Shown here piece after piece: positions 5,898 through 10,070 of a stretch of 10,070 nt of DNA (the stretch's first letter is position 1; each line of letters begins with the position of its first letter). The notes under the pieces were generated by a model, which did no database searches, had not been told where the DNA came from, and saw only the letters and a program-made list of their open reading frames with translations. This stretch comes from an uncultured Candidatus Planktophila sp. Its GTDB lineage: Bacteria; Actinomycetota; Actinomycetes; Nanopelagicales; Nanopelagicaceae. Location of the stretch: positions 1-10,070 of the forward strand of contig CALEZA010000103.1 in NCBI GenBank assembly GCA_937927965.1, given 5' to 3'. Position numbers and translations under genes: made by a program.

Positions 5898-6065
5898 ATG
5901 TGCCACAAGACCACATGTCGTAGGTGCGGAAAAGCAACTTGGGCAGGATGCGGAAATCATATTGAGATTGCGCTCAAAGGTGTTGCTAAATCAGATCGTT
6001 GCCAAGGACATGCCAATGATCCTAAAGAACCAGGCTTTTTCAGCAGACTCTTTGGAAAGAAGTAG
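5898..6065 (+). CDS. 55-aa Cys-rich small protein, second of a paralogous pair
   Basis: The frame runs from ATG 5898, preceded by the purine-rich stretch AGAGAAGAGAGAAAG, to TAG 6065. Its first 37 residues align without gaps to the 3417-3530 protein. Shared residues include C2, C7, C10, C18 and C35, T14-W15, G17-C18-G19, H21-I22, A25-L26 and G28. The final CKC of the first protein is replaced by C35-Q-G-H, offering His instead of Cys. A tail with PGFFSRLFGKK (45-55) is added; it is basic and aromatic and might touch membrane or a partner. The thioredoxin gene starts 5 nt later. The 46-nt AT-rich gap before it could hold a secondary promoter, but no copy of the CsoR/CstR operator is seen there. 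The function is unknown. Confidence 0.85.
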   Translation: MCHKTTCRRCGKATWAGCGNHIEIALKGVAKSDRCQGHANDPKEPGFFSRLFGKK

Positions 6066-6070
6066 TTCAA

Positions 6071-6442
6071 GTGGCCACTATTGATGTGGGACAAGCCGAA
6101 TTTGAGAAGCTTGTCACCGAATCACCTATCGTCTTTGTAGATTTCTGGGCAGAGTGGTGCGGTCCATGCAAGATGTTCGGGCCAATCTTTGAAGCAGCAT
6201 CGGAAAAACATAGCGATGCGATCTTTGCCAAGGTAGATACAGAGGCGGAGCGTGATCTAGCGGGTGCCGCTGGTATTACATCCATCCCAACGCTGATGGC
6301 ATTTCGAGATGGAATCCTTCTCTTTCGCCAACCTGGAGCGCTGCCTGCAGCATCTCTTGAGGAGCTCATTGGCGCCATTAAGGGCGCTGATATGGAGGCG
6401 ATTAAGAAAGAAGTAGCCGAACAAGAGAAGAGTCAGGAATAA
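6071..6442 (+). CDS. Thioredoxin
   Basis: The 123-aa cytoplasmic thioredoxin has the active site WCGPC (C30, C33) after the usual VDFWAE (23-28), and the cis-proline motif IPT (72-74). The start is GTG at 6071. GGAAAGAAG (6054-6062), in the end of the preceding gene, serves as ribosome site. The fold is complete by about residue 103, and a short charged tail rich in Lys and Glu follows (about 104-123). Thioredoxins reduce protein disulfides and also release sulfide from persulfidated proteins and rhodaneses. This fits its place as the last gene of the persulfide operon. It could also supply MsrB. The gene lies only 5 nt after the second small Cys-rich gene. Confidence 0.93.
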   Translation: MATIDVGQAEFEKLVTESPIVFVDFWAEWCGPCKMFGPIFEAASEKHSDAIFAKVDTEAERDLAGAAGITSIPTLMAFRDGILLFRQPGALPAASLEELIGAIKGADMEAIKKEVAEQEKSQE

Positions 6443-6444
6443 GG

Positions 6445-6573
6445 ATGTCGAGTGCTGCGCAGAAGTGGAAGAGCGACTTAGCTCTATGGGCAATTCCGCA
6501 AGAGATATTGGATCAGGCGGCCCACCCACTGCCAGAAAGGCGATCTTTGGCAGTTATTTGGTGGGATATTTGA
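6445..6573 (+). pseudogene. Possible remnant of a SAM-dependent methyltransferase N-terminus
   Basis: An ATG at 6445, three bases after the thioredoxin stop and preceded by AAGG, opens a 42-aa frame ending at TGA 6573. Its first 25 residues include KWKSDLALWAIPQEILDQA. This resembles the N-terminus of class I SAM-dependent methyltransferases of actinobacteria, where W-I-P-x-x-I-L is followed by a P-W segment. The expected continuation is missing. After residue 25 the sequence (AHPLPERRSLAVIWW) no longer looks like that family, and neither of the other two frames clearly restores it. It may be a decayed gene end, or a short gene of unknown function coupled to the thioredoxin. The match is from memory and is weak. 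Confidence 0.35.
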
Positions 6574-6777
6574 GTTTTACGCACTCATTTCTGCAATAAA
6601 CTGCAAAATCGCTCCCCATCTTGCTAGGTGGGAAGAGATCGCAGGTGCAAAAGTAACCATTTCGTTACCGAAACTCCCTATCGCTTCCACGCTCGCAGTT
6701 CTATCTTTTACGCGTGTCGACGATTGCGCCGACGCAACCTTTCAAGAGGTTCGACTCAGGAAAGTTAGAGGACATAC
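6574..6777 (+). promoter_or_regulatory. Upstream region of the sugar ABC transporter operon
   Basis: This gene-free stretch must carry the transporter promoter. Candidate elements are TATCTT (6702-6707) as a -10 without a good -35, an AACCT/AGGTT hairpin (6736-6751) in the leader, and the ribosome site AGAGGA (6767-6772), 5 nt before the ATG. A CCCATCT/AGGTGGG hairpin (6615-6632, one T:G pair) has no T tract and is not a standard terminator. No confident promoter is identified. Confidence 0.4.
6653..6673. promoter_or_regulatory. Candidate operator with overlapping inverted repeats
   Basis: GTAAC (6653-6657) and GTTAC (6664-6668) are inverted arms with a 6-nt spacer. Overlapping them, TTTCG (6660-6664) and CGAAA (6669-6673) are inverted arms around TTAC. 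Clustered symmetry about 105 bp upstream of a sugar-importer gene fits a LacI- or GntR-type operator, but the regulator is not in the window. Confidence 0.3.
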
Positions 6778-8076
6778 ATGTCAGTAGAAGAAAACGGCGT
6801 CTCACGCCGTACCCTCATTAAGGGTGCTGCACTAGGTGGTATTGGAATCGCTGGAGGCGCAACTGTGCTTTCAAGCTGCGGTTCAAAGGCATCAGGCCCA
6901 ATGTCATTCGGCGCACGTACAGTTGACGAGTCACCAACAAAGCAGCTCAAGGGACTCGTAGCAGCTTACGAGAAGAAGTCAGGTAACAAAGTTACCTACA
7001 ACGCAACAGAATCAAATGCATTCCAGAACAACCTCTCACAGTATCTTCAGGGAACACCTGATGATGCATTCCAGTGGATGGCCGGATATCGCATGCAGTT
7101 CTTCGCAGAGCAGGGTCTGCTTGCAGATATCTCTGATGTGTGGAAGGACCTAGAAGGTCAGTACGACAACTCATACAAGATCGCTTCAACAGGTCTTGAT
7201 GGAAAGCAGTACTTCGTTCCACAGTCTTGGTACCCATGGGGTCTTCACTACCGCAAGTCAATGGTTACAGAGATGGGCATGGATCCAGAGAACATTGCAA
7301 CATGGGATGACCTCCTTAAGTTGATGGATGCTCTTAAGAAGAAGGGCCTCGTTGGCTACGCACTTGGTGACAAGGGTGGCTGGGAAGCAATGGGAACATT
7401 CGACATCATCAACGCTCGCGTTAATGGTTACCAGTTCCATGTTGATCTTCTTGCAGGCCGTGAGAAGTGGACAGATGCACGCGTGCTCGATGTCTTCACT
7501 CACTGGGAGCAGTTGATGCCTTACACAAACAAGAACGTTCTTGATCTCGAGTGGGATGGCGCAATGCAGCTTCTCCTCCAGAAGAAGGCTGGTACCTTCA
7601 TGAACGGTTCATGGTTCGGTGCTAACTTCCTCGAGTCATCACAGGCAGATTACGACGATCTATGGATCGTTCCATTCCCAGAAATCAACCCAGAGCATGG
7701 CGTTGACACAATTGATGCTCCAATCGACGGATTCTGCGTAGCGGCTAACGGCGCTAACACAGAGGTCGGTAAGGACTTCATCAAGTTCGCAGGCGATAAG
7801 GAAGGTATGCAGGCAATGCTTGATACCGGAATCCCTATGACATCTGCAAACAAGAACCAGGACACATCTTCATACGATGCATTCCAGACACAGCAGCTCG
7901 CTGTTATGGGTAAGGCAAAGTACATCACTCAGTTCCTTGATCGTGATACTCGTCCTGACTTCGCTGGTCCAGTTGTTGGTCCTGCTCTCCAGAGCTGGCT
8001 CAAGAACCCTAAGGATGTCAACAAGATTGTTGACTCACTCCAGCAGCAGTGGGATGCACTTCCAGCACTTTCCTAA
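6778..8076 (+). CDS. Sugar ABC transporter substrate-binding lipoprotein (CUT1, SBP family 1)
   Basis: The 432-aa protein has a twin-arginine-like signal, SRRTLIK (9-15), a hydrophobic glycine-rich segment (17-30) and the lipobox LSSC with C34 as lipidation site. It is therefore probably exported folded and anchored outside. The body is a family 1 extracellular solute-binding protein. Features include FAEQGLLADISDVWK, the aromatic segment QSWYPWGLHYRKS, TWDDLLKLMDALKKKG, AGTFMNGSWFG and IDGFCVAANG, many of them rich in Trp/Tyr as expected for carbohydrate stacking. The sugar cannot be named. The ribosome site AGAGGA lies 5 nt before the ATG. Codons are strongly biased (AAC, TAC, TTC, AAG, TCA, ACA) compared with neighbours, a sign of very high expression. 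The two permease genes follow after an 83-nt gap. Confidence 0.93.
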   Translation: MSVEENGVSRRTLIKGAALGGIGIAGGATVLSSCGSKASGPMSFGARTVDESPTKQLKGLVAAYEKKSGNKVTYNATESNAFQNNLSQYLQGTPDDAFQWMAGYRMQFFAEQGLLADISDVWKDLEGQYDNSYKIASTGLDGKQYFVPQSWYPWGLHYRKSMVTEMGMDPENIATWDDLLKLMDALKKKGLVGYALGDKGGWEAMGTFDIINARVNGYQFHVDLLAGREKWTDARVLDVFTHWEQLMPYTNKNVLDLEWDGAMQLLLQKKAGTFMNGSWFGANFLESSQADYDDLWIVPFPEINPEHGVDTIDAPIDGFCVAANGANTEVGKDFIKFAGDKEGMQAMLDTGIPMTSANKNQDTSSYDAFQTQQLAVMGKAKYITQFLDRDTRPDFAGPVVGPALQSWLKNPKDVNKIVDSLQQQWDALPALS

Positions 8077-8083
8077 TGAGAAA

Positions 8084-8102
8084 GAATTGATTTAATCAAT
8101 TC
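8084..8102. repeat. Palindrome between binding-protein and permease genes
   Basis: GAATTGATT (8084-8092) and AATCAATTC (8094-8102) are perfect 9-bp arms around one T. It lies 7 nt after the binding-protein stop codon. A-rich sequence, not T-rich, follows, so it is not a classical plus-strand terminator. As RNA it could block 3' exonucleases and stabilise the binding-protein message. As DNA it could be an operator. Confidence 0.5.
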
Positions 8103-8159
8103 AAAAAATTAGAAAGTAAAAAGGAAGACATATCTAACGAAAGAAGATAAGGTTCAGAT

Positions 8160-9080
8160 ATGAAATCGACGGCGGTTAACGAAGATAAAAAAGTTAACCG
8201 CCGTCGATCCTTTTCTCCCCAGGATCGACTTACTCTCGGCGCATTTATCGGAATCCCAACAGCTCTACATTTGCTCTTAGTATGGATTCCAGCAATCGCA
8301 ACAATCGCACTCTCTTTTACATACTGGACAGGCATCCACATCTCAGATATTCGCTGGGCTGGCTTTGCTAACTATCACAATATTTTCTTCTCCACTCCAG
8401 TCTTCTGGTTAGCTCTAAAAGACAATGTCATTTGGCTTGCATGGTTTGGCTTGATTGCAACTCCTCTTGGAGTTCTCCTTGCTTATCAGATTGATCGCCA
8501 GATTCGTGGCCATAGCTTCTATCAAACCGCTTATTACATTCCAGTGGTTCTCTCACTAGCGGTTACTGGAATTATTTGGAACTTTATGTTGCGCCCTGAC
8601 GGATTCGTCAATGGACTTCTAGGACGCGATATCACCGATGCAGTCTCCTTCTTTGGAGACGATAGATGGAATCTCTATGTGGTCCTGACCATCGCCTCAT
8701 GGCGCCATATCGGTTACATCATGCTCTTGTATTTAGCAGGCCTGAAAGCTGTAGATCCAGCTCTTCGTGAAGCAGCAGCACTTGATGGAGCTACAGAGTG
8801 GGAGACATTCCGCAAAATTATTCTTCCAACGATGCGTCCTGTGAACATCATTGTTCTCGTAATCACGATTATTGAATCACTGCGTGCATTCGATATCGTC
8901 TACATCATCTATGGAACATCAGGTGCCCAGGTACCAATCCTTGGAACTCTTGTGTTCCAGAATATTTCAGGTGAAGGTCAATCGATGAAGGGCGCTGCCT
9001 ATGCAACGATCCTCTTCGTTCTCTCTATCGGACCAATCATTGCCTACCTCCGCACCACCTTTAAGGAGGATGTGAAGTAA
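8160..9080 (+). CDS. Sugar ABC transporter permease, MalF/UgpA type
   Basis: The 306-aa inner-membrane permease has about six hydrophobic segments (roughly 28-54, 90-110, 124-144, 172-195, 226-246 and 278-298). Before the last two is the ATPase-contact EAA loop REAAALDGATEWETFRKIILP (203-212 and 213-223). Such proteins pair with a MalG-type partner to form the channel for sugar delivered by the binding protein. The ATG at 8160 follows AAGG (8149-8152) and is the only reasonable start, because an in-frame stop lies at 8148-8150. The cytoplasmic N-terminus (1-25) is rich in Lys and Arg. The DNA for residues 3-16 forms a perfect 16-bp inverted repeat (see 8165-8208), which is unusual inside a gene. 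The next gene overlaps by one base. Confidence 0.93.
   Translation: MKSTAVNEDKKVNRRRSFSPQDRLTLGAFIGIPTALHLLLVWIPAIATIALSFTYWTGIHISDIRWAGFANYHNIFFSTPVFWLALKDNVIWLAWFGLIATPLGVLLAYQIDRQIRGHSFYQTAYYIPVVLSLAVTGIIWNFMLRPDGFVNGLLGRDITDAVSFFGDDRWNLYVVLTIASWRHIGYIMLLYLAGLKAVDPALREAAALDGATEWETFRKIILPTMRPVNIIVLVITIIESLRAFDIVYIIYGTSGAQVPILGTLVFQNISGEGQSMKGAAYATILFVLSIGPIIAYLRTTFKEDVK
8165..8208 (+). promoter_or_regulatory. Perfect 16-bp inverted repeat just after the permease start codon
   Basis: ATCGACGGCGGTTAAC (8165-8180) and GTTAACCGCCGTCGAT (8193-8208) are perfectly complementary, with loop GAAGATAAAAAA (8181-8192). The stem starts 3 nt after the ATG and is followed, after CC, by TTTTC (8211-8215). 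In mRNA it would be a very stable hairpin next to the start codon. It could slow translation initiation or elongation, or act as a weak intragenic terminator/attenuator that lowers permease relative to binding protein. The symmetry is directly seen; the function is inferred. Confidence 0.65.
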
Positions 9081-9964
9081 TGTCAGGTATCGTCGTCAAC
9101 AAGGAGTATCGCGACCGTCAAGCTCGCAAAGATGCTGTCATCTCTATCTTTATTGGAATCTTTGCAATCCTCTGGATTCTTCCACTTGCATGGACTCTCT
9201 ACTCCTCTCTTCGCCCATATATCGATCTTCAGGCAAATGGCGTCTTCTCAGTTCCAGAGACCTTAAACCTCTCTAACTATTTCAACGCGATTCGTCGCAT
9301 GAATTTGCCGCTCTACTTCACCAACACTGCGATCATCACAATTCCTGCAGTCTTCCTCACACTATTTTTGGGATCGTTGATGGCCTTTGTGGTTTCACGC
9401 TATTCATTCCGTACCAATGTTGCTCTTCTACTTTTCTTCACAGCGGGAAACTTGCTTCCAGGACAGCTCATCTTCATTCCGCTCTTTAAGATGTATTTGG
9501 CAATTGGAGATGCAGTAGGCAACCGTCGATTCCTCTATGACTCACATTGGGGCATCATCTTGATCCATGTGGCATTCCAGATGGGCTTTGCTACCTTTGT
9601 ATTGAGCTCCTATATGAAGACGATTCCGAAAGAAATTTCAGAATCAGCGATGATCGATGGTGCATCAGTCTTTACCCACTACTTCAGGATCATCCTTCCT
9701 CTTCTTCGTCCAGCACTTGCCTCTCTCACAGTCTTGATGACCACATGGATCTATAACGACTTCTTCTGGGCTCTCGTTCTGACTGCAAGTGATAGCAAGA
9801 GACCGATTACATCTGCCTTGGGACGCCTCACGGGTGAATTTGTGACCGATTACAACCTTCTGGCAGCAGGTGCGATGATTGCTGCCCTCCCAACGCTGAT
9901 TGTCTATTTCGTCCTCCGCAAGCAATTTGTGGCAGGTCTGACCCTCGGCTCCACCAAGGGGTAG
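9080..9964 (+). CDS. Sugar ABC transporter permease, MalG/UgpE type
   Basis: The 294-aa inner-membrane permease has an N-terminal membrane segment (about 19-41), a periplasmic-side stretch with the family pattern FSVPETLNLSNYFNA (56-70), and further membrane segments near 85-106, 113-136, 157-177, 211-233 and 262-280. The EAA loop SESAMIDGASVFTHYFRIILP (187-197 and 198-207) contacts the ATPase. It is the second half of the translocation channel. The strong ribosome site AAGGAGGA (9063-9070) lies 9 nt before the ATG, and TAATG overlaps the first permease's stop codon. No ATPase gene follows: the next gene is a tRNA. The energising subunit must therefore be encoded elsewhere, perhaps an MsmK/UgpC-type ATPase shared by several importers. 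Confidence 0.93.
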   Translation: MSGIVVNKEYRDRQARKDAVISIFIGIFAILWILPLAWTLYSSLRPYIDLQANGVFSVPETLNLSNYFNAIRRMNLPLYFTNTAIITIPAVFLTLFLGSLMAFVVSRYSFRTNVALLLFFTAGNLLPGQLIFIPLFKMYLAIGDAVGNRRFLYDSHWGIILIHVAFQMGFATFVLSSYMKTIPKEISESAMIDGASVFTHYFRIILPLLRPALASLTVLMTTWIYNDFFWALVLTASDSKRPITSALGRLTGEFVTDYNLLAAGAMIAALPTLIVYFVLRKQFVAGLTLGSTKG

Positions 9965-9965
9965 T

Positions 9966-9985
9966 AGCTCTTAGGGCTAATTTTT
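9966..9985 (+). terminator. Weak terminator after the ABC transporter operon
   Basis: AGCTC (9966-9970) and GGGCT (9974-9978) can form a 5-bp stem with one T:G pair and loop TTA. AA and TTTTT (9981-9985) follow. The stem is short, so termination may be partial and could allow read-through to the tRNA. Confidence 0.4.
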
Positions 9986-10010
9986 ACTTTCACGCTTAAC
10001 CGCTTAGACT
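9983..10010 (+). promoter_or_regulatory. Probable promoter of tRNA-Thr
   Basis: TTTACT (9983-9988) and TAGACT (10005-10010) form a -35/-10-like pair with a 16-nt spacer. Transcription would start near 10017, about 9 nt before the mature tRNA 5' end at 10026, a typical distance for a bacterial tRNA gene. Confidence 0.4.
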
Positions 10011-10025
10011 GCCTCCTCTACCACT

Positions 10026-10070
10026 GCCCCCCTAGCTCAGTCGGTAGAGCGTTTCCATGGTAAGGAAAAG
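10026..10070 (+). tRNA. tRNA-Thr (anticodon GGT), 5' part; 3' end outside the window
   Basis: The acceptor 5' strand is GCCCCCC (10026-10032), followed by TA. The D arm is GCTC (10035-10038), loop AGTCGGTA, GAGC (10047-10050). The anticodon arm is TTTCC (10052-10056), loop ATGGTAA (10057-10063), GGAAA (10064-10068), with GGT at 10059-10061. The window ends in the variable loop, so the T arm and 3' acceptor strand are not visible. Confidence 0.93.

Noticed and set aside
6615..6632. CCCATCT/AGGTGGG hairpin as terminator of the thioredoxin operon
   Set aside because: The stem has a T:G pair and no T tract follows on either strand, so it does not look like a Rho-independent terminator.
6713..6735. 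GTCG/CGAC symmetry before the binding-protein gene
   Set aside because: The arms are only 4 bp with a 10-nt spacer and the outer bases are out of register, so it is within chance expectation.
1..10070. CRISPR arrays, insertion sequences, phage genes or replication origins
   Set aside because: No regularly spaced repeats, transposase or integrase motifs, or clustered DnaA-like boxes were seen; the genes are ordinary chromosomal types.

Overview
This is a compact bacterial window with moderate GC, short gaps, 1-nt TAATG gene overlaps, a long-variable-arm tRNA-Tyr, and sugar-transporter and CsoR-family genes of actinobacterial character. My inference is a small-genome, probably aquatic actinobacterium such as a Nanopelagicales/acI relative. 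This is a judgement from style, not a search result.

Layout. Positions 1-54 are the 3' part of tRNA-Tyr(GTA), followed by a hairpin terminator. A minus-strand CoA-binding (YccU-type) protein gene (89-535) diverges from msrB (575-988), which overlaps a FUSC/aromatic-acid-exporter-like membrane protein gene (988-2037). A strong minus-strand terminator (2040-2086) ends the next gene.

Positions 2103-6442 form a sulfide/persulfide-handling island. A sulfide:quinone oxidoreductase-like flavoprotein (minus strand) diverges from a plus-strand operon of six genes: a 37-aa Cys-rich protein, a CsoR/CstR-family repressor, an exported rhodanese lipoprotein, a CoA-disulfide-reductase/rhodanese fusion, a second Cys-rich protein (55 aa) homologous to the first, and a thioredoxin. 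Both divergent promoters share one perfect 10-2-10 palindrome of the CsoR/CstR operator type, placed between -35 and -10 on each strand. The repressor keeps the two sensor cysteines (29 residues apart) but has Ser where copper sensors have the ligand His. This points to persulfide rather than copper sensing, as in the staphylococcal cst system. The two small Cys-rich genes are the least explained part.

Positions 6445-6573 hold a short ORF that looks like the start of a SAM-dependent methyltransferase with the rest missing. Positions 6778-9964 are a CUT1-type sugar ABC importer: a Tat/lipobox binding protein with highly biased codons, then two permeases, with no ATPase in the window. A 19-nt palindrome lies between the binding protein and the first permease. 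A perfect 16-bp inverted repeat starts just after the first permease's start codon, which suggests RNA-level control of the binding-protein/permease ratio. The window ends in the 5' half of tRNA-Thr(GGT).
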